Position numbers and translations under genes: made by a program
Assembly: GCF_002078875.1 (NCBI RefSeq)
Contig: NC_034411.1
Location: 7,634,271-7,698,270 of the forward strand
DNA length: 64,000 bases
Source of the DNA: Numida meleagris
Lineage: Eukaryota; Chordata; Aves; Galliformes; Numididae
Reading direction: 5' to 3'
In this document: in pieces, positions 40,757 to 50,125 of the stretch
Layout: the number at the start of each line of letters is the position of its first letter
How positions within the stretch are numbered: the stretch's first letter is position 1
The notes under the pieces: generated by a model
Told to the model about the DNA's origin: nothing
What the model saw: the letters and a program-made list of their open reading frames with translations, nothing else
The model's database searches: none

Positions 40757-41707
40757 ATGTTGGGGAAAGGAGGAAAGCGGAAGTTTGACGAGCATGAAGA
40801 TGGGTTGGAAGGCAAAGTGGTGTCTCCTACTGACGGTCCCTCTAAGGTGTCTTACACCTTACAGCGTCAGACTATCTTCAACATTTCCCTTATGAAACTT
40901 TATAACCACAGGCCATTAACCGAGCCGAGCTTGCAAAAGACAGTTTTAATTAACAACATGCTGAGGCGAATCCAGGAAGAACTCAAACAAGAAGGCAGCT
41001 TGAGGCCCGTGTTCGTGACCGCGTCGCAGCCCGCCGACCCTCTCAGCGACAACTTCCGCGAGGCCCAGCCGGCGTTCAGCCACCTCGCCGCCCCGTCCCT
41101 GCTCCCCACTGACTTGGTAAGCACTACGCCCCTGGAGTCCTGCCTCACCCCGGCCTCTTTGCTCGAGGACGACACTTTTTGCACTTCCCCGACTGTCCAG
41201 CACGACGGTCCGACGAAACTACCACCTCCTGCTCTCCAGCCAGTCAAGGACAGCTTCTCCTCAGCCTTGGATGAAATCGAGGAGCTCTGTCCCGCACCTA
41301 CCTCCGCAGAGGCAGTAGCAGTAGCAGCCGAATCCGCCGCCGGCGACTCTAAAGCCCACCCCTGCGAGTCCAGCGTTCCGAAGCCCGAGGGCGTCGCGGA
41401 GAGCAGAACGGCCGAGTCCAAACTCATGGAGCCGCTCCCTGGCAACTTCGAGATCACGACTTCCACAGGTTTCCTCACGGACTTGACCCTGGATGACATT
41501 CTGTTCGCTGACATTGACACGTCCATGTACGATTTTGACCCCTGCACGTCGGCCGCGGGGGCTGCCTCCAAAATGGCGCCCGTCTCGGCGGACGAGCTCC
41601 TAAAGACGCTCGCGCCGTACAGCAGTCAGCCAGTAACTCCAAATCAGCCTTTCAAAATGGACCTCACAGAACTGGATCACATCATGGAGGTGCTTGTCGG
41701 GTCTTAA
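40757..41707 (+). CDS. SERTAD2: SERTA domain-containing protein 2 (TRIP-Br2), complete single-exon CDS
   Basis: Encodes 316 residues; the human protein is 314. The N-terminus (MLGKGGKRKFDEHEDG) with its basic KRK is the family's cyclin A-binding region. The SERTA domain covers about residues 33-80 (QRQTIFNISLMKLYNHR, then a helical segment through LINNMLRRIQEELKQ). A variable Pro/Ser/Ala-rich middle follows, with SALDEIEELCP. An acidic PHD-bromodomain-interacting segment lies at about 237-263 (GFLTDLTLDDILFADIDTSM), and the C-terminus is MDLTELDHIMEVLVGS. TRIP-Br proteins are nuclear co-regulators acting with E2F1/DP1 and p300/CBP; TRIP-Br2 is also linked to lipolysis and energy balance in mice. 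The frame stays open 25 codons further upstream, but a strong splice acceptor (AG at 40,751-40,752) puts the exon start at 40,753, so the ATG at 40,757 is the true start. Its context is weak (T at -3, T at +4). The ORF is intact. Confidence 0.97.
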   Translation: MLGKGGKRKFDEHEDGLEGKVVSPTDGPSKVSYTLQRQTIFNISLMKLYNHRPLTEPSLQKTVLINNMLRRIQEELKQEGSLRPVFVTASQPADPLSDNFREAQPAFSHLAAPSLLPTDLVSTTPLESCLTPASLLEDDTFCTSPTVQHDGPTKLPPPALQPVKDSFSSALDEIEELCPAPTSAEAVAVAAESAAGDSKAHPCESSVPKPEGVAESRTAESKLMEPLPGNFEITTSTGFLTDLTLDDILFADIDTSMYDFDPCTSAAGAASKMAPVSADELLKTLAPYSSQPVTPNQPFKMDLTELDHIMEVLVGS

Positions 41708-41724
41708 AATACAGAAATAGAGCA

Positions 41725-41751
41725 ACTCTCTCTCTCTCTCTCTCTCTCTCT
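41725..41751. repeat. (CT)n microsatellite just after the SERTAD2 stop codon
   Basis: About 13 CT units starting 18 bases past the stop codon, followed by a T-rich segment. In the mRNA this is a pyrimidine tract suitable for PTB-type proteins. Confidence 0.95.
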
Positions 41752-42350
41752 CCTTTTATTTTTATTTTTTAAGTACCAGTATATACACTCGGTAGTATTT
41801 CCATCGTCCCTCCCACCTCTATTCACAGCACTGTGCATGCGTCCTTGCTTGCCTTTTTGGAAGAGAAAAGGATCACACTAGTTTTTGCTTCGAGCAGAGT
41901 TGGAGTGCCTTCATCCACGTACGACCACTTCTAATGTATTTTTTTTCCCAAGTGGTTCCTCAAGGAAGACCGAATATCCTGGTATAGGAAAGAATACGTA
42001 TTGTAGACGATGCCGTGTTCTGACAAAAAGACAAAACGTTGTACAAGCTAAGCACAAGGATTACGTTGGGGAAAGCTGTAAATTGCATGTGCATATTTGT
42101 CTATTTTTTCTATAAGTTTTATTGCGAGAGGTTAAAAAAAAAAAAAGTTCTTATTTAGATAATCTCAATACCATTTTAGCCCTGTAGAGGTTGACTTAGC
42201 AATTCAGCCTTTTGGAGGCATTAACCCGCTCCTCTTTAAGTGTTGCATTTACATGGCTGTTCAGAAACTGCTGCCCAAATTTATTTTATATTTTTGTACA
42301 GATTCTGCAGTTTATGATATTGTTTTTTCTAAAAACAAATGCTGTTTATA

Positions 42351-42374
42351 CACACACACACACACACACACACA
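42351..42374. repeat. (CA)n microsatellite in the SERTAD2 3' UTR
   Basis: Twelve CA units followed by an A run. CA repeats in 3' UTRs can bind hnRNP L. Confidence 0.95.
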
Positions 42375-42579
42375 AAAAAAAATAGCTATTTTGATAGGAT
42401 TTGCTCACATAGTTCCTGCGTAATTCAGATGTACAAGAACCACTTGTACTTTTATACGGAGTTGTAACGTTTTATATGCGTATGGTGCAAAGAGAAAATT
42501 AGATCAAATAAGCCTGCGGTCGGTTTCCCTGAATGCAAACAAAACAAAAACCAAGTGCTTTAAGAAAGGGCCGGGAGCT

Positions 42580-43650
42580 GCTTCTGCAGGAGCCTCGCCA
42601 GCGCCCGCTCGCTGCCGTTCCCGCTGCGCACTACTGTGACCCCCGGATCTCAGAGCCATGTCCTCCTGCCACGCGGCCGCCGAGCGGGCGGCACCGAGCA
42701 GCCGCCGCTCCCCGCCACCAGCCCCGGCAGCGTCCCCGCACCCGGCACCGCGCGCCCTTTCTTGGAGCATCTCTCCTTCCTTCCCTCGCCCCGCCTCACT
42801 GCGCGAAGCGCTGAAAAAGGCGACTTCAGTATTACCGCAGTGAAGCTCATCTCCTACCTGCACTGGATGGACTCGCTTTCATATCCATGGCTGTGGAAAC
42901 TGGAGCCGGTCGCGTCGCGTCGCTCGGCGTCTCGTAGCGGGTCGGTTTCTCCTTATCGGCCGCGTTACCTGCTTTACACTTTATAGACCCGTTTTCCAAC
43001 CAACGCGCAGACACAGCTTTCTATGCATGGTCCCGCCCCCGTCGCACCCGAGAAGTCTTCTCATTACTGCACCGATCGCGTTTGTTAAGTTCGTCGTGGT
43101 GTACATTTAATTTAAAAGCCAAACGTTTGCGATGCATCATGCCTATTGCTGAGGTCGCCGTGGCATCTTAGTTTCCCGATGGTACTTTAGCTGTTGAGCG
43201 CCGGTTACAACCTATATTGTCGACACGCCTATGGCTTCTTTAGGAATAACTTTTATATTTATTTAAGAAACTTTAAATTATGTTTTACGTCATTGGGCAA
43301 TATTCAGTTGGTTCTGCTCCCTTCTTGTCGTGGATGAAATTGGGTCTCGCTCGCCTCGTACGGAGGCAGCTTTTTATGAATTGGCACTTTAAACCAGGCC
43401 ATACGTATTTATTAGCGTAGAGATAGGTAGGCAGAACGCAGACGTGCACGCAGACGGAGCGGAGAAGCAAACGCATTTTGCAATGAAGGAAACTCCTGAT
43501 GGAGACGAAAGGCGCCGCGGCCCATCACAAAGCGCCGCTGCATTGCTCTGCCCCGCAGAGCTGGCCCGGGAGGGGGGGGGGGGATTGCTTTCCTTTACTT
43601 CCAAACCAAACTCAGTGATGCTGATGGATCCGACGGACTCCACGCGTCGG
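42580..43650. other. SERTAD2: CpG-rich block inside the SERTAD2 3' UTR
   Basis: CpG dinucleotides are dense from about 42,590 to 42,970 (for example the GTCGCGTCGCGTCGCTCGG segment near 42,909) and still frequent, even in AT-richer sequence, to about 43,650. Overlapping open frames of 60-119 codons occur on both strands because stop codons are rare in such sequence; none looks coding. A CpG island in a 3' UTR is unusual and may be an orphan island with its own transcription. Confidence 0.6.
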
Positions 43651-43828
43651 TGATTGCTTCCACCGCACACAGCGCAGGGACCAGGGTGGTAGGAGGGCCC
43701 CTGCTTGGCCACAGCCCCCCCCCTCCATAGGAGCTCGGCCTTTCTCAGAGCCAGGCGGGCCAGGAGCACGCGGCGCCACGTGCACAAAGCTGGAGGCGCA
43801 CGGAAACACCGACCCTCGCAGCCCAGCC

Positions 43829-43875
43829 AGCACCCTACGTTAGGGAACAGCCAACACCCTACGTTAGGGAACAGC
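43829..43875. repeat. 24-bp tandem duplication containing a CCCTA/TAGGG hairpin
   Basis: The unit with CACCCTACGTTAGGGAACAG occurs at 43,831 and again at 43,855. Each copy holds CCCTA-CGT-TAGGG, a 5-bp stem with a 3-base loop. In the SERTAD2 mRNA this would give two adjacent small hairpins. Confidence 0.85.
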
Positions 43876-44115
43876 CCGCCCGGCTGCTAGCTCGGAGCGC
43901 TGTGCTGCTGCTCTGCACCCCTCAGCGTGTGGGGCAGCACCACGGCCCGGCCCAGCAAGCAGAGCCCTGCGCCAGGCACCCCGAGTGACGGTAATGTGCA
44001 ATGAAGTGACAAGACGGGAGCAGAACGAAAGAGCTTTGGAGTTGAAGTTTTTTTTTGTTTTTTTTTTTTTTTCTCTTCGTAAATTATTTATTCTTTTTTT
44101 TGTTTTGTTTCCTTC

Positions 44116-44123
44116 TGTAAATA
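44116..44123 (+). promoter_or_regulatory. SERTAD2: Pumilio response element in the SERTAD2 3' UTR
   Basis: TGTAAATA matches the PUF consensus TGTANATA exactly. It is followed within two bases by ATTTATTTTATT, an AU-rich element. PUM1/2 binding would lower mRNA stability or translation. Confidence 0.55.
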
Positions 44124-44305
44124 TATTTATTTTATTGTGAAGCTAACAACATCTGGATTGTAACATGTACAGAATGTATGGTAGGAATGTATTCTCTTGT
44201 AGGAATGTAAATCTGTATGAACAAGGGTCTGGGAGCCAGATTCAGAGCAAACCAATTGAGTTCCAGGCAGGACAGGGCTGGGTCACAGGATGTTTCCCCC
44301 CCCCC

Positions 44306-44716
44306 NNNNNNNNNNNNNNNNNNNNNNNNNNNNNNNNNNNNNNNNNNNNNNNNNNNNNNNNNNNNNNNNNNNNNNNNNNNNNNNNNNNNNNNNNNNNNNN
44401 NNNNNNNNNNNNNNNNNNNNNNNNNNNNNNNNNNNNNNNNNNNNNNNNNNNNNNNNNNNNNNNNNNNNNNNNNNNNNNNNNNNNNNNNNNNNNNNNNNNN
44501 NNNNNNNNNNNNNNNNNNNNNNNNNNNNNNNNNNNNNNNNNNNNNNNNNNNNNNNNNNNNNNNNNNNNNNNNNNNNNNNNNNNNNNNNNNNNNNNNNNNN
44601 NNNNNNNNNNNNNNNNNNNNNNNNNNNNNNNNNNNNNNNNNNNNNNNNNNNNNNNNNNNNNNNNNNNNNNNNNNNNNNNNNNNNNNNNNNNNNNNNNNNN
44701 NNNNNNNNNNNNNNNN
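44306..44716. other. Assembly gap (411 Ns) in the SERTAD2 3' UTR
   Basis: All bases are N. The gap begins directly after a run of Cs (44,296-44,305) and is followed at once by AT repeats and a long A run, so it most likely reflects sequencing failure at homopolymers. The open frames that cross it are meaningless. Confidence 0.99.
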
Positions 44717-44763
44717 CAAAGGAAATAATATATATATATTTTTTTATATATTTTTTTTTTACT

Positions 44764-44786
44764 AAAAAAAAAAAAAAAAAAAAAAA
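44764..44786. repeat. Poly(A) tract after the gap
   Basis: A run of about 23 As preceded by TATATA and T-rich sequence from 44,727. Internal to the 3' UTR, so it could cause oligo-dT mispriming in cDNA libraries. Confidence 0.9.
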
Positions 44787-44883
44787 CAAAAGCAAACCAG
44801 AACCGCCTCGTGCGAGTTCTGGATCCTCCTGGAGAACACGACTGCCGATCAAAGCAACTTCAGCTCCCGCCTCGTTCCACCTG

Positions 44884-44902
44884 CCATCCATCCATCCATC
44901 CA
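44884..44902. repeat. (CATC)n microsatellite
   Basis: Four to five CATC units in the distal SERTAD2 3' UTR. Confidence 0.9.
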
Positions 44903-44933
44903 GGGGCCACAACGGCCGAGATTCTGGAAAAGG

Positions 44934-44941
44934 TGTAAATA
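44934..44941 (+). promoter_or_regulatory. SERTAD2: Second Pumilio response element in the SERTAD2 3' UTR
   Basis: A second exact TGTAAATA, about 270 bases before the poly(A) signal. Two perfect sites in one UTR raise the chance of real PUM control. Confidence 0.55.
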
Positions 44942-45205
44942 GTGTGACATGTTCCGTGCATGGGTGTTTGAACAGGGCTTGTTCTTGTCGAAAAAAAGAA
45001 AAAAATATAAATAAAAATAAGAAAAAAAGGCTGTACTTCCCCTCCCCACAGACCTTAGAGCTGTGCCTTTTCTATGCAATATTACAGACATGTACATCTG
45101 AAACCAGATTACTGTATTCACACGTAGGTATGGGCTGTAATCAAAACCAATTGGACAAATGTACATGGAAATGAGCAGTCTTACTTTTGTAGTTTTATAT
45201 TATAC

Positions 45206-45211
45206 AATAAA
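45206..45211 (+). terminator. SERTAD2: SERTAD2 poly(A) signal
   Basis: Canonical AATAAA in TTATATTATACAATAAACG, at the end of a low-CpG UTR segment and just before composition changes abruptly to GC-rich. Cleavage is expected 10-25 bases later. Confidence 0.8.
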
Positions 45212-45266
45212 CGATTAAAAAGAAAGGCCGGCTCCTTTCTTTCACCTCCGCAAAAGGGCACGGCCC

Positions 45267-45268
<2 letters not shown>

Positions 45269-45299
<31 letters not shown>
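45269..45299. repeat. Poly(G) run of 31 bases
   Basis: An uninterrupted run of 31 Gs about 45 bp past the expected SERTAD2 cleavage site. G runs downstream of poly(A) sites can pause polymerase and help 3' end formation; they are also prone to assembly error. Confidence 0.85.
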
Positions 45300-45300
<1 letters not shown>

Positions 45301-46950
45301 GAGGTGGGGGCCGGAGCTCGGGCTGCGTTTAACGCACAGCACGCGCTCCGCTTGAGGGCATTCGATCCCAGCACGAAACGGCCGCTACCTCAGCGGTAGC
45401 CCGAGACGGCTCGCGCCCTCCAACCGCCGCTGCCTCGGCCCCCGCCCGCCCCGGGGCCGCTTGTGCGGACGCAGAGCTGCCTGCAGCGCCACGGCGACGC
45501 GCGGAGCCCCGCCCGGCCCTTCCCGAAGCGAACGGTTTCACACGAGCTTAAGGAGCGCCGGGGCCGGGCAGCGAGCGGCTTCCACGAAGCCGCCGGCAGG
45601 GAGCGGGGCTCCGGGGCCGCGAGCAGGGAGCTCTTCTCCGCCCGGCTTCCCTCTCCCATCGTATTCAGCCCAAAAAAGCCACCGGCTCCTCACGGAACGC
45701 CTCCAACCCGGAGCGGCTGCCAGGGGAAGGCGCGTCACCGAGCGCGGCAGAAGGAGCGGGCGTTAGATCGCCCATTTCTGCAAGGATTTCCTTCCATTCT
45801 TCCCCGCCGCCGCTGCCCAACCTCGTGCAGCTCGCCCCTCACCGTTTCCCCTCGTGCTTCCTCTCCTTTTCCCCCCATTCTCCGGGCTTCCTCCCCTGCT
45901 CCTCCCCTCTCCTCCCGCAGCTTGGCACGCAGCCCTCGCTCCGCGCTGCCTTTACGCCTCCCTTCCCGGCGCGAGCGGGGACGACATGGATTTTGCGCCT
46001 GTGCCGAGCCCTGCATTCGTTAGAGAAAGAGATGCCCTGAAACCCTGCAAGCTTGCTAGGAGACCGCACCGACGTGGGGACGCCCACTTCTCAGCACAGC
46101 CCTCAGCAGGGCTTGGGAGGGAGCTCTGATCTCCGGGCACCTTTCCCCTGTTTGGAGGACACCTGCCCTGCAATTCCACCTGGGAACCAGAGCATTTTCC
46201 TTTCCTCGGGTAAACCTACAGCTCCTGGAGGCCTCCACTCGTCCTCCTGCACCCCAGTGCATTCAAGCCAGCTACATTGGTTCAGGATAACTCTAATGCA
46301 ACCAAAAAAAAGACAAAGTGACTTCTGCCCTCGCATTGGGTTACTACGCAGCCTGGACATCACAGGTCAGAGGTCAGCAGGACCCCCAGGACTGCCTGCA
46401 GAAAGGAGGCTGGCTGCAATGGGCCCCTGCTGCACGGCAGCACAACGCAGGATGCCAAGGAGCAGGGCTGTAAAAATGGCCAGCCGCAGACAGACGCCGC
46501 GGGAACAAAGCGAGGGCCGGCACGCAGCCGGTGAATCATCCGCTGCCGGTCGGTTCGACCAGTTCTCAGTCCCACACCCGAGAGCAGACACCCCAGCGCT
46601 GTGTAATCCTAGGCAAAGGGGTGGGGGAGAACGGGAGCAAAACGCGCTAGGCAGGAGGGACGGCTCCCCAGCACGGCCCCGGGGACGAGCTCGGAGAGGC
46701 AGCAAGTCGCGGCCTGCTGCCAGAGCCCTGCTCCTGCCTCCCCTCCCATGACCTCCTGCCTCAGCGCCGCTCCCTACGGCACCCGCAGGCCCGATGGGAA
46801 CCCCAGCAGGTCGCCGTGCAGAGCAGGGAAGAAGGGTTAGAGGGGAGCTGAGTTGCTGTGTGCTCAGGGAGGGATGGTGGAAAAACAGACCCGGCCGCAG
46901 TCCGGGGGGGAGTAGCGAGGCTGCTTGGCTCTGAATGCTGAAGGCCTTCT
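45300..46950. other. CpG-rich block downstream of SERTAD2
   Basis: Very high CpG density at about 45,310-45,780, pyrimidine-rich CCT-type sequence at about 45,790-45,920, and a second CpG-rich stretch at about 46,480-46,920. Long open frames result (186 codons at 45,463-46,023 plus; 232 at 46,053-46,751 plus; 274 at 46,367-47,191 minus), overlapping one another on both strands without recognisable domains. It resembles a promoter-type CpG island, but no gene starting here is recognised. A non-coding RNA or an alternative convergent promoter is possible. Confidence 0.5.
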
Positions 46951-49900
46951 CCTCAGGTGCACAGAGACAGAAGCTGCTGAGCCTCGCTGCGCCATGCGAC
47001 TCCAGGATGTGCTCGCTGCACTGGGAGAGCCGGAGCAAAACTTGCACTGCGCACCTCTGCTGTGAGGGAGTGATCAGGCAACCTGGCACGGGCACTGCAG
47101 GACGCCCCGTGCCACCCGCAGACAGCTTCTTAGAGCAGGAAATCATGCCCTGCTGGAAAGGGTTAAAGCAATCTGTTTTCAATAGCTTCACGTTATATTG
47201 GGTTTATCACCCAGAATAACCATAGCAAAAGCACATTTGAAGTGCTGTTTTTGACTGTGGTTAACCCCAGGAATCGGGGGCTTGATCTCGATTTGATTCC
47301 TAGGCCAACCCGCTGCAATGCAGCTATCCTCCCCGAGCAGGCCGAGCTGGGCTCCGCGGCGTGAGCTCCTACCCAACACCTCTTCCTACAGCACGGAGGT
47401 CTCCGAAGACGCAGAGCATCTGAAGGGCTGCCGGTGTCTCAAAGAATCCCAGAACTGGGCGCAGACATCGTTACGTGCCCATCATGTTGTGTCTGTCTAT
47501 AATCACATATAACTACGCACGATCATTATTAAAAAAAAAAAATCAGTTCCTCTCAACAAGCTCTAGACGGGGAAAATGGGCCGGGGAGCATAAATTATAC
47601 AAACAAAAGCAAACGCCAAAGCCCTGTTTAGACACTTAAGCTGAAGTGTTTTGCTAGAGAAGCTGGTCTTGAGTTGATCAGCCTATTCTTCGAGCAACCC
47701 TGAAGAAGCAGGGAACAATCACACCACGGCTGCAGCTCTCATCTGTGAGCTGCACTTCTGCAGCTACAATAGCAACAGCAGGAGCATCTTTCCCCCCCCC
47801 GCCTTCTCTCTAGCTAATTAGGATTTCCCACGCGTGAGTTCGTTTTACAGGAGAAAAGGCCTTCCTTTGCCTTCCTTTCCTCTTTCCCAGTGGCAGCAAT
47901 ATTTGGGGGAGCCTGCAGCAGCAGCGGGGTCTGCCAGGCTCCATCAGGCAGGAGAGCAAAGCAAGCCGTGCCGAAAGTAGAGCATGAACTCCCCTGTGAT
48001 CCTAGCAGAGCTCCCTTGTTCGCGTTTACCTGTTTGGGTTGCTGAGAAGAAACCAGAGCCTATTATCAGGCCTGCTTCTTTGTCAGGTGCTTCTTTGATG
48101 TAAATTCAACCATGATCAAATGTGCTGATCGCAGCAAACAGCCAAGGAGTAAGAAGCATGCAGACTGCACGGTGACCTGCAGAGATTACAGCAGCCAGGG
48201 CTGTAGACAAATCAGGAAGATTAAAAACACAAATGAGCTAAGAAGTCTTGTGAGAAGTACTCAGGGAGACAGAAATAAGCAATGCAGACAGCAAGTAAGA
48301 GAACAAGGCAGACTAAAGACTGAAGAGACCTTACTGGCCCATAAAAGCAAGCTTGCTTCTCCCCCGCTGCCCCCAGTGCTTTAGCTTTACCTTAATGCTT
48401 CAGCATCAGGCTTGCTGGTAGAGAAGCCAGTAGAAAGAATGTCCTACTGCATCTTAGTGCACTGAATTCTGCAGTGACAACTGCAGAACCAGCCCAGCCC
48501 TTACGGAGGAAAGCAGGCCGCCTTTATTATTTCCCCCCCCCCCCCCCCTTCCCTTTCATAAAAACTTCTGGTGAGCTGCTAAGAGGAATCAGAACTGCCC
48601 TGCTACTCCATGCACCTGCAGCAGCCACCTTCACTCACAACCCACCCAATTCAGGGAAAGCCAACCTGCATTATTGTTTGTCATCTTTCAGCAGCGTTAA
48701 CTTTCCCAAGTCCAAGACACAACTGCTATTATTCACAAATGAGATTTCAGGTATTCACCAACCCGACCCCTATGGGCAGCACTTCCCACACAGGTCAAGG
48801 ACAGCTATGGTGCTAACAAGAGCCGAGGGATGGGTGCTGAACGTCCCAGCTCCTTTCCTTAAAAACCCATTCAGCTCAGAGCTTTAACCTGCTAACTGGA
48901 GAGCCCCGATCCCCATCCACGAAGGAGGCTTTCATGAAGAGGAGAAAACTCCAGCACACACACTGCAAAATGCTGCCAGTCTCCCGAGAGAGACTGATCT
49001 CCTGTGCCAGCCGAGTCCTTCAGTGGATCGCATAAATGAAACACTGGGAAGAAAAGGAGCCTGTGCCAGCTGTGATGGGCCCACAAGCTGGAAAGGCCCG
49101 AACTCCCTACCTCTTCGGTCCTGGGCTGGGGAGAGTTGGCTCAGGCTGCCTCCTGAATGAAAGAGAAGCTTTCCTAATGACTGAGCTCACACTGCCAGCC
49201 TGCTAAGGAGCTGCATTGATTTGAAACCTAAAGGACAGCTGTTAGTTCCTCCCTTTCCACCCTGCTTTCTCCTCCCCGGCCAAAAGAGGGGGAAAGTTGC
49301 CAGAATGAGCTTCGTATAGGTGGACAAGGTAAGAGAGGGGGAAAAAAAACCCACAACAGAAAAAGAGGGGAAATTGTACGCTTAAAAGCAGCCATACAAC
49401 TGCTCACTTTGCCACTGTCAGAGCAGGGCAGCTTTGTCCAGGAGAAAGCAGTGACCTGCAATAGTACTAAACAGCTGCAAGACACCCGTTACCAGCTGCA
49501 GGTGATTCTTCGCTCAATCCGGCACTAACAGAGTGACAAAAGGCTTTAGTGCTCCTAATGAAAACTCAGTCCCCGCACTCAGTAGAGTAACACACCCATA
49601 AAAAAAGAAATCCTACCAAGAAGGTTGGCTTCCTCGTGCAAACAGGTTTTAAGGCCAAGTTGCTGAGACTTGGACAAAATATTTTATGAGATTCAGGAGA
49701 GTCTTGAAGGCGCGTGCTGGGGATACTTCATGTCTGTTTGCAACTTACTTCCTGAACAGCCAAGTTCTTGTATCTGTACCGTGACTCCTGGAGTTTAAGA
49801 ACTAAACATAGAAAATCTTACGGATCAGGAACCAACCTTTGCGTTTTTTGAAGGAGCCTGTTAGATACTTCCCACTACTCAACTCCTGTGCAGTCTGCTC

Positions 49901-50024
49901 CCAGCACTCTCCACTGAGGCTGAGTGAAGAGCTGAAGGGCCACTGGGAAACATCCAGCAAAACTTGTTGCCTCGTTTTCTATAAAGTCCTCACGCTAGTG
50001 CACCTACAGGAGTAAGAAAGTCAG
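46951..50024. other. Intergenic DNA between SERTAD2 and AFTPH, left part
   Basis: No recognisable exon. Open frames stay under about 140 codons, apart from the upstream end of the 274-codon minus-strand frame. It contains a C run at 48,533-48,548 and A runs near 47,530 and 49,345. Confidence 0.6.
48533..48548. repeat. Poly(C) run
   Basis: Sixteen consecutive Cs in a pyrimidine-rich stretch. Simple sequence, likely variable in length. Confidence 0.9.
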
Positions 50025-50125
50025 CAGTGCAGCTACGCTTTCAGTAAAAAACTTCCCTCTGACAGCTAATCTAAATCTCCCCTCCTTCAGTTTAAAACCA
50101 TTCCCCCTTGTCCTATCACCATCTA
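50025..50125 (-). mobile_element. Short CR1 LINE fragment (reverse transcriptase C-terminal end)
   Basis: On the minus strand from about 50,119 downwards it reads DRTRGNGFKLKEGRFRL and then a form of DIRKKFFT (here AVRGKFFT), the conserved block near the C-terminus of avian CR1 reverse transcriptase. No stop interrupts this short piece, but both sides lose similarity at once. It is a dead remnant in the same orientation as the one near 8.4 kb. Confidence 0.8.

Larger units (their letters stand above)
41708..45225 (+). other. SERTAD2: SERTAD2 3' UTR (about 3.5 kb)
   Basis: Runs from the stop codon to a canonical AATAAA at 45,206 with cleavage expected near 45,225. Long 3' UTRs are usual for SERTAD2. 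It contains CT and CA microsatellites, AT-rich segments with AUUUA-type motifs, a CpG-rich central block, a 24-bp tandem duplication, two perfect Pumilio-type sites, two copies of GTAGGAATGTA near 44,181 and 44,200, and an assembly gap. These features suggest post-transcriptional control and a short-lived mRNA, in line with the regulated expression of this family. Confidence 0.85.

Noticed and set aside
43831..43870. CCCTA/TTAGGG as interstitial telomere repeats
   Set aside because: The half-sites are single and in opposite orientation, not tandem TTAGGG units; a short hairpin duplication explains them.
44132..45174. Frames of up to 294 codons crossing 44,306-44,716
   Set aside because: They are open only because the gap bases are unknown; the real flanks are 3' UTR.
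45463..46023. 186-codon open frame on the plus strand
   Set aside because: Arg/Pro/Ser-rich translation of a CpG island and pyrimidine tract; typical artefact of stop-poor sequence.
46367..47191. 274-codon open frame on the minus strand
   Set aside because: It overlaps a 232-codon plus-strand frame, has Pro/Ser/Ala/Arg-rich composition from GC-rich DNA, no domain that I recognise and no clear promoter or splice signals.
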